This document shows positions 25,463-34,437 of a stretch of DNA of 64,000 nucleotides, piece after piece. Every line of letters begins with the position of its first letter. Within the stretch, counting starts at the first letter, position 1. Source of the DNA: Nodularia sp. NIES-3585 (GTDB taxonomy: Bacteria > Cyanobacteriota > Cyanobacteriia > Cyanobacteriales > Nostocaceae); the NCBI RefSeq assembly GCF_002218065.1, contig NZ_BDUB01000001.1, forward strand, positions 2,575,270 through 2,639,269, written 5' to 3'. The position numbers and the translations under genes are program-made. The notes beneath the pieces were generated by a model. It was not told the origin of the DNA. It ran no database searches and saw only the letters and a list, made by a program, of their open reading frames with translations.

Positions 25463-26422
25463 GTGCAGATAACATTTTTAGGGACGAGTTCTGGAGTACC
25501 CACGCGATCGCGCAATGTTTCCAGCATAGCGCTGAGATTACCCCAAAGAGCAGAACTGTGGTTATTAGACTGTGGCGAAGGTACTCAGCATCAACTTTTG
25601 CGGAGTGACCTCAAAATGAGTCAACTATCCCGAATTTTCATCACCCATCTGCACGGCGACCATATTTTTGGCTTAATGGGACTGCTTGCTAGTTGCGGGT
25701 TAGCAGGTAATGTGCAACGAGTCGATCTCTATGGTCCACCGGGATTAAATGAATATATCCAAGCCGCCACACGTTACTCACACACACATTTTTCCTATCC
25801 GGTGAAAGTTCATGTTGTCCAACCGGGAATCATTTATGAAGATGAAGAATTCACAGTTAGCTGTAGTCCTTTACATCACCGCATTACAGCATTTGGTTAC
25901 CGCATAGCAGAAAAAGACCGCCCAGGACGCTTTGATATAGAAAAAGCCAAAGCCTTGGAAATTCCCCCCGGTCGAGTTTACGGTCAACTCAAGCGTGGTG
26001 AAACAGTCACACTTACCGATGGACGAATAATTAACGGCGCTGAATTATGTGGACCCACAGAAATTGGACGTAAGATAGCCTATTGTACAGATACGATTTA
26101 CTCCGAAGGTGCGGTGGAATTGGCACAAGATGCCGATGTCTTGATTCATGAAGCCACCTTTGCCCATCAAGATGCAGACTTAGCATTTCAGCGATTACAT
26201 TCTACAACCACAATGGCCGCGCAAACAGCCTTAGTAGCTGGGGCGCATCGACTAATTATGACTCATTTCAGTCCCCGCTATGCGCCAGGAAACGTTGTAG
26301 AACTAAAAGATTTACTTCATGAAGCCAGGGCGATTTTTCCGAAAACAGATATGGCTTATGATTTCATGGCTTATGGTGTACCCAGGCGACGTGAAGCAGA
26401 GTTAACTCAGATAAGGACGTAA
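25463..26422 (+). CDS. rnz: ribonuclease Z
   Basis: A 319-residue metallo-beta-lactamase-fold tRNase Z that trims tRNA 3' ends. The N-terminus [20 protein letters not shown] and the zinc motif THLHGDH (61-67) are diagnostic. Other ligands are seen in [14 protein letters not shown] and [10 protein letters not shown]. The start is GTG 25463 with a purine-rich AGAGGAAGG upstream. Length is typical of the short form. It is divergent from the RluA-type gene, and an unrelated nuclease-like gene converges on its 3' end. Confidence 0.95.
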   Translation: MQITFLGTSSGVPTRSRNVSSIALRLPQRAELWLLDCGEGTQHQLLRSDLKMSQLSRIFITHLHGDHIFGLMGLLASCGLAGNVQRVDLYGPPGLNEYIQAATRYSHTHFSYPVKVHVVQPGIIYEDEEFTVSCSPLHHRITAFGYRIAEKDRPGRFDIEKAKALEIPPGRVYGQLKRGETVTLTDGRIINGAELCGPTEIGRKIAYCTDTIYSEGAVELAQDADVLIHEATFAHQDADLAFQRLHSTTTMAAQTALVAGAHRLIMTHFSPRYAPGNVVELKDLLHEARAIFPKTDMAYDFMAYGVPRRREAELTQIRT

Positions 26423-26440
26423 TCCTAATTCTGTCTTTGC

Positions 26441-27079
26441 TCATGAAACTCTAGAAATTTCCTCACCAATACGCTTGAGAATTTGCAAAACACCGTAAAG
26501 TTCTCTCGCGGATGCAAACGGTGCGAATACTCTTGACAGGTCATATTGTGGCGCATTTGTTTGCGTCACTTTGATAAATAAAATATCGTCTCCATTGGTC
26601 ACCATACCAAACACAGGTTTGGGGTTAGGGTTAGCTATAAGATAAGCTAAAGCTTGTGGTACAGCCGACCAAACCGACAGCGTAGTTTTTTTCGACTCTA
26701 ATACCATGACCCATAACTGGTCTTGTAGCACTAAAACGTCAATTCGTCCGCGTAGTATTTCCTCGCCATCATTTAACACCAAAGCAACCGAAGATTCTGC
26801 TTTAATTCTGAAAGGAGGATCATAAAATCCTGCCAGTGCCAGAATTGGTGACACCAGCAACAACATAACTGTCCCTTCTAGTAAATCACCACCAGCACGG
26901 TGATAAAGATACCTACGCCGCAAGACATCTACAGAGGCTTTTTCTTCTGCCGTAATTTCCGGTAATTCTTCACACCACTCTGGAAAAAACTGGTCATTTT
27001 CAACACGTATGAAACCAAATCGGCTTTCTGCATCCAATAGAGTGGTAATTGCATCTGTAATGGCTACAGTCTGTGTCAT
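26441..27079 (-). CDS. standalone PD-(D/E)xK nuclease-like protein (type I restriction R-subunit-like)
   Basis: A 212-residue protein. EEILRGRIDVLVLQDQLWVM followed by VLESKK gives the D...ExK signature of PD-(D/E)xK nucleases, in the form seen in the N-terminal domain of type I restriction R subunits and in many single cyanobacterial genes annotated as such. No methylase, specificity subunit or helicase lies near, so it is either an orphan nuclease or has a different role. No membrane or signal segments. It is convergent with rnz, 18 bases between stops. Confidence 0.7.
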   Translation of the reverse strand: MTQTVAITDAITTLLDAESRFGFIRVENDQFFPEWCEELPEITAEEKASVDVLRRRYLYHRAGGDLLEGTVMLLLVSPILALAGFYDPPFRIKAESSVALVLNDGEEILRGRIDVLVLQDQLWVMVLESKKTTLSVWSAVPQALAYLIANPNPKPVFGMVTNGDDILFIKVTQTNAPQYDLSRVFAPFASARELYGVLQILKRIGEEISRVS

Positions 27080-27365
27080 GGGTTCTAGGTAAAAGTTTCC
27101 TTGCGATCGGAATCTGGTTTGATTTATGAATAAAATTAAGGCTTTGGTGCGTTACTCTACCGCTCTAGCGCAGCTATGCCCGCTGGGATATACACACCAT
27201 ACGTGTTTGTAAGCGCAAAGTCCAGGCTAAGGTAACAGAAATCAAATATAAGACTCATATTTGATTTATGAAACACACTTAGGGCGTGTGATCCAGGAGA
27301 GTACGGCACCAAGAACCACAAAGACGGTGCGTTAGGCTAAAGCCATAACACACCCTACATATACT

Positions 27366-27471
27366 TATAGCGGTATCCACTTCAATGAAGTACATCATAG
27401 CCCCCTCCTCGCTTGCGGGGAGGGGGTTGGGGGTGGGGTTCTTGTATCTCACTTAACTGATAACCGCTATA
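27366..27471. repeat. 106-bp element with TATAGCGGT terminal inverted repeats
   Basis: Left end TATAGCGGTAT, right end ATAACCGCTATA. The core is the CCCC-rich repeat (CCCCTCCTCGCTTGCGGGGAG). Directly upstream at 27332-27358 is a GTAGGGTGTG-type repeat. The remaining 600 bases to 28082 are AT-rich, carry no gene and probably contain the promoter of the exopolysaccharide gene. Confidence 0.7.
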
Positions 27472-28082
27472 GATTTTTTAATAATCAAATCCGATTCCTA
27501 TAGTAGTCCTATAGATAATTAGCATTAGCCCATGTTTATAGTTTATCTGAAAAACAGGAAATTATGCAGAACTTCACACAAACTTGAATGGCAATAGTAA
27601 ATATTCGTGATAAAGACACTATTAATTATTTATCTTTAATTATTTCACGGTTAAGAAGATGTATTCTTTCTATCCCAGCAAAATCTTTTTATAACTACTA
27701 AATTGAAGAAAGTACACAGCAAAACAATCATCATTTAGTAAATTTATTTACAATGGTGATTCCAATAGCGATTAATTTTCATTATTTTCATTGTTTAAAG
27801 GGATAATATAAGTAATTTCATTTAGGCAATAAGTCCTTTAATTTGCTTGTATTTTCTGGGTAAAGTATTATTGCAAGTATGATTGGGAATTACTTAAATT
27901 ACTTAATTTTTGTAGCAAAATTAGCCGATTTATTTTTTGTACAAACTCTTCATAATTAGAGTCAGAAACATTTAGTATTATGTTTGGTCTATAGATTGAG
28001 AAAAATTCATTTTTTAAAACTGTTCTCATAATCTTCCATTATATAGGGTGTTTTGGGATTTCGATATTAGAGGAATTTGATA

Positions 28083-30296
28083 GTGACCAACACAAGTCTG
28101 AATCGAGAGCAACTGGTTCATCACTCTTCAATAAACACAGTTGATGTTAGACGACTACCTAAAATTTTGCTTCGCCGACGCTTTTTATGTTTAGGTGTTT
28201 CCTGCATCTGTATGTCAATTGCTGGCTTTTTAGCTGTCAATACTAAACCGGATTACCAAAGCTCGATGCAGATCCTAGTCAATTCCAATTTATATGAAGG
28301 TGTGAGGTCAAATAATCTGCAATTAGGCATAAATAGTGACTTAAATGAAGCAAATATGCCAGTATTTGACTACAGCGCTCAGACGAAACTAATGATCAGT
28401 TCTAAGCTGATCAACAAAGCTGTAGATATTCTGCGTCTTCATTATCCAGAGATTACTGTAGAAGATATCAAAGGTAAAAATGAACAGGGCAAAAACTCAC
28501 CTTTAGTAGTCAAGCAATTAGCACCTAGGTCTGGAGTTAATCAATTTCCTAGCCAAGTATTTCAAGTTTCCTTTAGTTATAATGATCCCGTTAAAACACA
28601 AAGAGTTCTGCAAGCTTTACGAAAAGTTTATCAAGATTACAATCAAGAGCAACAACAAGAACGACTGAATAAAGGACTTACTTTTGTGAGTACTCGCTTA
28701 CCCCAAATAAAAAAAGAGGTTGAGCAAGCAGAGAAAAACTTACAAGAGTTTCGCCGGAGACATAACATAGTCGATCCTCAAGTCCAAAGTCAAATACTTC
28801 TAGAATCTCTTAACAACATTGAAGAACAGCGGGACACTACCCGCGCACATCTCAAAGATGTACAAGCTCGGTACAATAATTTAGAAGAAAAAATCACGGC
28901 TTTATCCGAGAACTTACAAATTGCTTCTCGTTTAAATCAGTCACCTCGTTACCAGTCGCTATTGGATGAAGTTCAAAAGACTGAACTAGCGATCGCTAGG
29001 GAAGAAATACGCTACACAGAAGAGTCACCAATTTTAGAAAGTCTGAAGCAGCAACACCAGAGCCAACAAACGCTGTTACAGCAAGAAATGAAGAAATTGC
29101 TCGGTGACAGGGCTATAGATACTAACAATACCAGAAACTTACTATTTATACAAGGGCAAACGGCAGAAGTTGACCCAAGATTGGTGCAAGAATTTATTCA
29201 GGTGGAAACAATTCTTCAAGGACTCATTGCTCATGAAAATAGTCTATCTGAGTCAGAAAAGCGACTCAGTTCGCAACTCAGTAAATATCCTAGCCTAATA
29301 GCTGAATACAACCGCTTATTACCAGCAGTAGAAACACAACGCAAAATACTTGAGCAATTACTCCAGACGCAACAGTATTTGGGATTAAAGATTTCCCAGG
29401 GAGGCTTTGATTGGCAAGTATTAGAGGAACCAGCTTTAGGAACTTCTACTAGTAACCGCAGGTCAATGCTTTTACTTGGGGGAGTTGTAGTCAGTCCCAT
29501 TTTAGGCATAGCCGTCGCCCTAATTTGGGGAATGTTTAATTACACTATTTATTCCGTACAAGAGTTACAGAAGCTGACGAAACTCCGATTACTAGGTTCA
29601 GTACCAAAACTAGCGCCATGTGGTTTCAAAAAGCGTTTACCCATCTGGTTTTGGCAGAGACGGCGAAATTTAGCACCTTCTTTGGTAGAAACTAACACTT
29701 GGTTACCTTGCCACGAAAGCTTAGATATAGTTTACCAAAATATTCAAATATTCAAGCATCCTCAATCCTTCAAGTCCTTAATGTTAACTTCGGCACTATC
29801 TAGAGAAGGTAAAACAACCTTGGCGCTGGGGTTGGCGGCTAGCGCTGCTCGGATGCATCGGCGCATACTATTGATTGATGCTAACCTGCGGTATCCTCAC
29901 TTACACAAAAACTTGCAACTATCTAATGATTGGGGACTATCTCTGTTATTAGTGGATGAAGCAAATACCCAAGTTCAAGATTATATCCAACCAATTCATC
30001 CTGCCATTGACATTTTGACTGCTGGTCCTATACCTGAAGATACAATCAACTTGCTGAGTCAAAAGCGAATGCAAGAACTAATCAAGTCCTTTGAGCAGAC
30101 CTATGATTTAGTGTTGATAGATGCTCCACCGATTTTAGGTACAGTGGATGCCAGGATTTTGGCATCATTCTGTCATGGAATTGTGATGGTGGGGCGCATT
30201 GGTCATATTACTCCCAATGAATTGATGCAAACTACAGAAATTTTAAGCAATTTGAATTTACTAGGAATTATTGCCAACGATGTCAGTGGGGAGTAA
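28083..30296 (+). CDS. Wzc-like polysaccharide co-polymerase / CpsD-type tyrosine kinase domain protein
   Basis: I chose GTG 28083, eight bases after AGAGGA; the TTG at 28077 would be too close. The product is about 737 residues: an N-terminal Wzz domain with a membrane segment near 35-55, periplasmic helices and coiled coils (about 190-430), a second membrane segment (LLLGGVVVSPILGIAVALIW) near 465-485, and a cytoplasmic BY-kinase domain with Walker A SREGKTT, Walker A' LLIDANLRYP and Walker B VLIDAPP. This family controls exopolysaccharide chain length and export. I see no Tyr-rich C-terminal cluster, so autophosphorylation may be altered. Confidence 0.9.
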   Translation: MTNTSLNREQLVHHSSINTVDVRRLPKILLRRRFLCLGVSCICMSIAGFLAVNTKPDYQSSMQILVNSNLYEGVRSNNLQLGINSDLNEANMPVFDYSAQTKLMISSKLINKAVDILRLHYPEITVEDIKGKNEQGKNSPLVVKQLAPRSGVNQFPSQVFQVSFSYNDPVKTQRVLQALRKVYQDYNQEQQQERLNKGLTFVSTRLPQIKKEVEQAEKNLQEFRRRHNIVDPQVQSQILLESLNNIEEQRDTTRAHLKDVQARYNNLEEKITALSENLQIASRLNQSPRYQSLLDEVQKTELAIAREEIRYTEESPILESLKQQHQSQQTLLQQEMKKLLGDRAIDTNNTRNLLFIQGQTAEVDPRLVQEFIQVETILQGLIAHENSLSESEKRLSSQLSKYPSLIAEYNRLLPAVETQRKILEQLLQTQQYLGLKISQGGFDWQVLEEPALGTSTSNRRSMLLLGGVVVSPILGIAVALIWGMFNYTIYSVQELQKLTKLRLLGSVPKLAPCGFKKRLPIWFWQRRRNLAPSLVETNTWLPCHESLDIVYQNIQIFKHPQSFKSLMLTSALSREGKTTLALGLAASAARMHRRILLIDANLRYPHLHKNLQLSNDWGLSLLLVDEANTQVQDYIQPIHPAIDILTAGPIPEDTINLLSQKRMQELIKSFEQTYDLVLIDAPPILGTVDARILASFCHGIVMVGRIGHITPNELMQTTEILSNLNLLGIIANDVSGE

Positions 30297-30316
30297 AGAA
30301 TTTTGGATTTTGGATG

Positions 30317-30404
30317 TGCGTTAGCGAAGCGTACGCAGCGCAGCGAGTATTTTAGATTGCAGTCTAATCCAAAATCTAAAATCTAAAATCTAAAATCTAA
30401 AATT
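30317..30404. repeat. GCG-rich small repeat and AAAATCT heptamer array
   Basis: GCGTTAGCGAAGCGTACGCA (small dispersed repeat) followed by about five TCTAAAA heptamers at 30370-30404. Confidence 0.75.
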
Positions 30405-30558
30405 GATTGACTAATGACTAATTAATGTGCTGATTTTCCATACTGATTGCATAATTGTGAAGAAGTGGCAACTTCCCAGGTTAGATAACGGTCTGATCTT
30501 AAGTGGTAAACACTATAGTCCAGAGCATCAAACAGATACTTACTTAAATGTGATTTAA

Positions 30559-31713
30559 ATGGTCAGTATGAAATTTCAACTGTTATTAGGCTCTTTATTT
30601 TCCCAGATCAAAGTACGTCATTGGTGGATAGGTATCTTCTTTTGGTTGGCTTTAGTGGCTCCTGCTCAAGCGTCTGTAATTCTCCGGGTGGCAATTGAGA
30701 GGGGAGTTAATCAGGTAAAAGTTGGCAGTTCTACAGCTGCGGTTGTTAAGGATAGTACGGGTCGGACTTTGGGACAATTGCCGGCAATGAGTTCATTTAA
30801 TGCTCAAACTATCCCCGGTGGTGTGGCTTTGGATAGGTGGCAATCTGGTTTATTTTGGATTGAACCCACAGGTGATGGATTTGTTTATATTGGCGATCGC
30901 TGGTATCGTGGCAGAACGCTGGTTGTCCCTACAGATAAAGGTTTAGATGCCGTTAACTGGGTTGATTTAGAAGAGTATCTTTACAGTGTGATCGGTGGTG
31001 AAATGGATTCTGGATGGCCCCAGGAAGCGCTCAAAGCCCAGGCGATCGCAGCTCGGACTTATGCTCTCTACAAGCGCAATGAACAGCGTAATAACCCCAC
31101 TTATGACTTGGGGGCTAGTCCCGACCGGTGGCAAATTTATAAAGGTGTGATCAGCGAATCCCCGACTATTTACGCCGCAGTTGATGCCACAGCCGGGAAA
31201 GTATTAACACATAACAATCAGATTATTCTCTCAGTTTTCCACGCTTGTTCCGGGGGACATACTGAAAATGTGGAAGATGTTTGGGGAAATCCCCTCGCTT
31301 ACCTGCGTGCTGTTCAAGATTACGATCAAAATATCAGCGCCTGTAACTGGGAGAGAAGTTTTTCCCCTGATGAAATTAGCTCCAGAATCTCTGGTGTAGG
31401 CACTGTCAAAGAGATGATTGCAGAAGCCCACTCACCTTTCCGTAGTGTTAAAGCCTTAAGAATTGTCGGTGACAAGGGTACAAGGGTGCTAAAAGGCGAA
31501 GAAGTGCGTACTGCACTCAGACTCAGAAGTACTCGCTTTAATATCACTAAAGGCGCAAATGGAAGTTTTGTACTAAAAGGTTTAGGCTTTGGTCATGGCT
31601 TAGGAATGAGCCAGTGGGGAGCGTACAATTTAGCTCGACAAGGAGCCAACCACCTGCAAATTTTAGGACATTACTATCAAGGAGTAGCCCTAACACCAAT
31701 TCAAACCAAGTAA
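30559..31713 (+). CDS. SpoIID/LytB domain protein, exported
   Basis: A 384-residue protein with a signal peptide (residues ~1-38, hydrophobic IGIFFWLALVAPAQAS). The SpoIID/LytB domain shows VNWVDLEEYLYSVIGGEMDS, WPQEALKAQAIAARTYALYK and LSVFHACSGGHTENVEDVWG, and ends LGFGHGLGMSQWGAYNLARQ. In Bacillus, SpoIID is a lytic transglycosylase acting on denuded glycan; in cyanobacteria the family is common and its target is unknown. It acts in the periplasm, and a link to cell-wall remodelling is inferred. It follows the polysaccharide gene by 260 bases. Confidence 0.9.
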   Translation: MVSMKFQLLLGSLFSQIKVRHWWIGIFFWLALVAPAQASVILRVAIERGVNQVKVGSSTAAVVKDSTGRTLGQLPAMSSFNAQTIPGGVALDRWQSGLFWIEPTGDGFVYIGDRWYRGRTLVVPTDKGLDAVNWVDLEEYLYSVIGGEMDSGWPQEALKAQAIAARTYALYKRNEQRNNPTYDLGASPDRWQIYKGVISESPTIYAAVDATAGKVLTHNNQIILSVFHACSGGHTENVEDVWGNPLAYLRAVQDYDQNISACNWERSFSPDEISSRISGVGTVKEMIAEAHSPFRSVKALRIVGDKGTRVLKGEEVRTALRLRSTRFNITKGANGSFVLKGLGFGHGLGMSQWGAYNLARQGANHLQILGHYYQGVALTPIQTK

Positions 31714-31803
31714 TTAGTCATTAGTCATTAGTCATTAGTCATTAGTCATTAGTCATTGAGAAAAGTATACTTTTTTGACTTTTGACTTTTGACTTTTGAC
31801 TTT
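31714..31803. repeat. heptamer arrays AGTCATT and TTTGACT
   Basis: About six TTAGTCA units at 31714-31756, then four TTTGACT units at 31773-31803. Short tandem repeats of the heterocystous-cyanobacterial type, lying between convergent genes. Confidence 0.85.
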
Positions 31804-31809
31804 CTTCCT

Positions 31810-33126
31810 CTACTCCCCACTCCCCTCTTCCAACCGTCGTTGCCATTCAGCATCAATTTGTGCAGAACGCTGAATTTCTTGGTCGATTAAGTCGGTTTCG
31901 CTGGAATATACTAAATCTTCACTGCTGATGACTTTTTCTGTGGCAAATTGCTGTGCGTAGTCAATTTTTTGCAGTAAAGCGTCATCTGGATTTGTTAATA
32001 GTCTAGATCGGGACAGGCGATCGCGGTTGCGGGCGGCAATCTTTTTATTGCGCCATTGAATCCAAAAATAACGCACTAACGGTACACCTAAGAAACCTGC
32101 GCCGTAACCCAACAACAGCCAATAAATTCCTTCTACAAAAGCGACTAATCCCCCTAATTGGGCTGCTGCTGTACCATCGGCTATTAAGCCTCCTAATATT
32201 AAAGCCGCTACAAAGTTGAGTACACCCAAACCAGCCGACAGCATAATCTTTCCGGAACTCGCCGCACTAAAACGCCAAGGATATTCTTCTAGGTGCGTTG
32301 AAACTGACTGATGACGAGTCTTAGTTGCTTTGACTTGCAACTCTGGGAAGTAATAGACAATCTGTCCTTCAGGACTTACCTCTGGTTGCCCATTAAATCG
32401 AATCAGAACCGGCAGCATATAATCTTCGTAGTCTTGTGTATAACTTTCACCCAGATTATCCAGATAGGGCGCAATTTGTTCTGCTACTACCGCACCTTGA
32501 TTATTCCGAATCACAGCCGCAATTTCTTGCCATCGGCGTTCTTCTAAATTGGCGTTAGGATTACCATCACCAAACAAAAACGAAAATACAGCCTCAAAGA
32601 AATTCATATCGCTTTCTTGGCTGGTTTGTTGGTGTCTTTGGTATTGCCTTTGTTGCTGGCGATCGCGATAATTGGGGCTAAAATACCAGAATAAATCCGG
32701 GAAAGGAAAAAAGAATAACCCCCCACCCCTAGAACTGCTACCTCTACTGTCACCGTCCCGGTCTGAGTTGGAGGCAGTAATAATGATAAAGATGGTGATA
32801 GTTATGAGAGCAATAGAAGCAATTAAGAAAATAGCAAAAGAAATCCGAATCAGGTAGAAAAGGACTTCCCAGACCTTTTTCCACCATTCCCGCAACCGCA
32901 TCTCAAAGTATTTATTACGTAAAACATCGCGGAAATTTCGCGGAAATTGGTAAACAATATCGCCTGTTTCCGCTACTTGTAGATGTCCGCCAGCATCAGA
33001 AGCCAGAGCTAATAATCCTTGCCCAGCCTCGGCGAGGTTTAAGCCAGCCTGACTTGACACATCACCAACGGTAACTCGGTAGCCCAGTTTCTCTACAGCT
33101 TGCATGATGGTGGGATTGGGAGTCAC
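31810..33126 (-). CDS. conserved cyanobacterial membrane protein, 438 aa
   Basis: A 438-residue protein. The N-terminal ~60 residues form a winged-helix-like unit (IMQAVEKLGYRVTVGDVSSQ, ...VAETGDIVYQFP). Two membrane segments follow near 95-115 (AIFLIASIALITITIFIII), and two more near 295-350 (LGVLNFVAALILGGLIADG; WLLLGYGAGFLGVPLV). A Ser/Gly/Arg linker lies between, and a second YYFPELQ winged-helix-like unit near 265. It is widely conserved in cyanobacteria, with homologues in plant plastids that I recall being annotated as iron-sulfur-cluster-related; the function is not established. Confidence 0.75.
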   Translation of the reverse strand: MTPNPTIMQAVEKLGYRVTVGDVSSQAGLNLAEAGQGLLALASDAGGHLQVAETGDIVYQFPRNFRDVLRNKYFEMRLREWWKKVWEVLFYLIRISFAIFLIASIALITITIFIIITASNSDRDGDSRGSSSRGGGLFFFPFPDLFWYFSPNYRDRQQQRQYQRHQQTSQESDMNFFEAVFSFLFGDGNPNANLEERRWQEIAAVIRNNQGAVVAEQIAPYLDNLGESYTQDYEDYMLPVLIRFNGQPEVSPEGQIVYYFPELQVKATKTRHQSVSTHLEEYPWRFSAASSGKIMLSAGLGVLNFVAALILGGLIADGTAAAQLGGLVAFVEGIYWLLLGYGAGFLGVPLVRYFWIQWRNKKIAARNRDRLSRSRLLTNPDDALLQKIDYAQQFATEKVISSEDLVYSSETDLIDQEIQRSAQIDAEWQRRLEEGSGE

Positions 33127-33327
33127 TACTCTTCCCTCCTGTTAAAATTTAGTTTAATCTTTCTTAAGTATAAAGTTTTATTTTAGCTAGGAATTGGGGA
33201 GTAGGGGGGAGGAAGATCACGACTACTCAAATGGCGGCAACGCAAATGAAGAAACAAGAAAACAGGTTCTGCCATGTTATGATTATTCAGCTTGGCTTGG
33301 TTAATCAGCAATTTTTCTATTCTAAAT

Positions 33328-33807
33328 ATGGTTCAGTATACTCTCGCTCAAAGCCCAGAAATTATGCTCACTGTTCCTGGAAAGGATTCAGCCAAAGCCC
33401 GTGAGAAAGCGATGGATCAGCTGATGGAATTGATGGATGCTGGTAAGCTTCCCACAGAACTGGAAGAGGGATTTGGACCTCAACAATTAATTGAAGTGAA
33501 GGAATCGACTAATGATTCTGCTAGTGGCGAGGACAGCATTACACAAGCTGTCCAGATTTTGAATAATCTGGCCACACTCAAGCTAAAGGTGCAGGAATCA
33601 CGCGCTGATGCACTAGAAATCCGTAAGGCTGTTGATGTTCTGTTTTTAGATAATTCAGTAACTGAAGAAGAAATTGCTCGTCTTAAGGAAGGGTTTAAAG
33701 TCCTGAAAAGCTTTGCTCAGGCTAATTTGCGTTACCAGGAAGCACGAGCTAAAGCCGAACACGCACGCCAAGTTTTGGATCAAGCATTGAAATCTCCTGA
33801 GCAATAA
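33328..33807 (+). CDS. conserved hypothetical coiled-coil protein, 159 aa
   Basis: I place the start at ATG 33328 (VQYTLAQSPEIMLTVPGKDS). The frame upstream to 33292 adds a hydrophobic stretch without a good start context. The soluble, acidic product has helical heptad character from residue 75 on (ILNNLATLKLKVQESRADAL..., ARAKAEHARQVLDQAL). I recognise no named domain. It is monocistronic, divergent from the membrane-protein gene with 201 bases between starts. Confidence 0.7.
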   Translation: MVQYTLAQSPEIMLTVPGKDSAKAREKAMDQLMELMDAGKLPTELEEGFGPQQLIEVKESTNDSASGEDSITQAVQILNNLATLKLKVQESRADALEIRKAVDVLFLDNSVTEEEIARLKEGFKVLKSFAQANLRYQEARAKAEHARQVLDQALKSPEQ

Positions 33808-33966
33808 TTACCCATGATTTGAGAAGATCCCGACGAAAGGCGATCGCTTCTATCAGATTCGACAGGGCTATTTCATTAGACATCTGGTGAAAATAAAATA
33901 TGCGTGATCACAGAAGCGTTGTAAAGACGTTCCAGCGACTCAAGGGATTTTAATCCCTGTGGTATT

Positions 33967-34070
33967 TATAGCAACCGCCAAGGACGTTAGGACATAAACT
34001 GATCATAAAAGTTAGACACCGAAAGATTTTACCCTACTCCCCACTCCCCACTCCCCATTACCCAGCTATA
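33967..34070. repeat. TATAGC-ended repeat, intact copy
   Basis: TATAGCAACCGCCAAGGACG to CCCAGCTATA, with ACTCCCC heptamers. Together with 23160-23312 it shows the empty site corresponding to the MITE insertion at 11071. A separate partial TAGACATCTGGTG repeat starts at 33877. Confidence 0.75.
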
Positions 34071-34089
34071 TGTTAAAATTGAGTTGTGA

Positions 34090-34380
34090 GTAAGAACAAA
34101 CACATCTACGTGTTGAAGCATCCTAGTATCGGAGAAATCCCGGCTCCTATGAAACAACAGTTAGGTTTTATTCCTAATGGCAGTATGACTCGAAAGAGTC
34201 AATAAAGGCAGGATGCGGAGCGTACTGGAATTTAGCTTAGTGATGGATTCTGAAAGCATTGAAACATAGAAGTAGCTGGAAACCTAGGCATGACTTAGGG
34301 TGACTAAGTAAACGGCGTTTGACGGTCGTAGCGAGATTAGATTCAGGTAACATCCTTAATCTAATTCTGTCAGTAGAATC
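34090..34380 (+). ncRNA. candidate structured RNA (leader or standalone) ahead of the ureohydrolase gene
   Basis: Roughly 290 bases packed with complementary arms. They are AACAC/GTGTT (34099-34114), a long-range stem GCATCCT (34118-34124)/AGGATGC (34210-34216) enclosing TTAGG/CCTAA (34161-34177) and TGACTC-GAAA-GAGTCA (34186-34201), then ACTTAG/CTAAGT (34293-34309) and ATTAGATT/AATCTAAT (34336-34365). The GAAA tetraloop and the multibranched layout resemble a structured ncRNA. I could not match it to guanidine-I/II, cobalamin, glutamine or group I/II intron cores. It may be a riboswitch, an OMEGA/HEARO-type RNA or an undescribed RNA. Plus-strand orientation is inferred from the downstream gene. 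Confidence 0.45.
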
Positions 34381-34437
34381 TCAGTGTTTTTAGACCTGAG
34401 AGTGTCAAAGCTTACCCCTGCGTGTAAATCCAAAACA

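Noticed and set aside
26441-27079. A complete type I restriction system
   Set aside because: Only the nuclease-like protein is present. There is no HsdM, HsdS or helicase-bearing HsdR nearby, so a system was not called.
34090-34203. 39-codon frame starting GTG (SKNKHIYVLKHPSIG...)
   Set aside because: It overlaps the compact stems of the structured RNA and shows no family resemblance; more likely RNA than protein.
34260-34350. Guanidine riboswitch: two ACGG motifs (AAACGGCGTTTGACGGTC) upstream of the arginase-family gene
   Set aside because: The stems and spacing do not match guanidine-I or guanidine-II consensus as I know them, and the CTAGGG...CCGAGAG core of guanidine-I is absent. The region is kept as an unclassified structured RNA.
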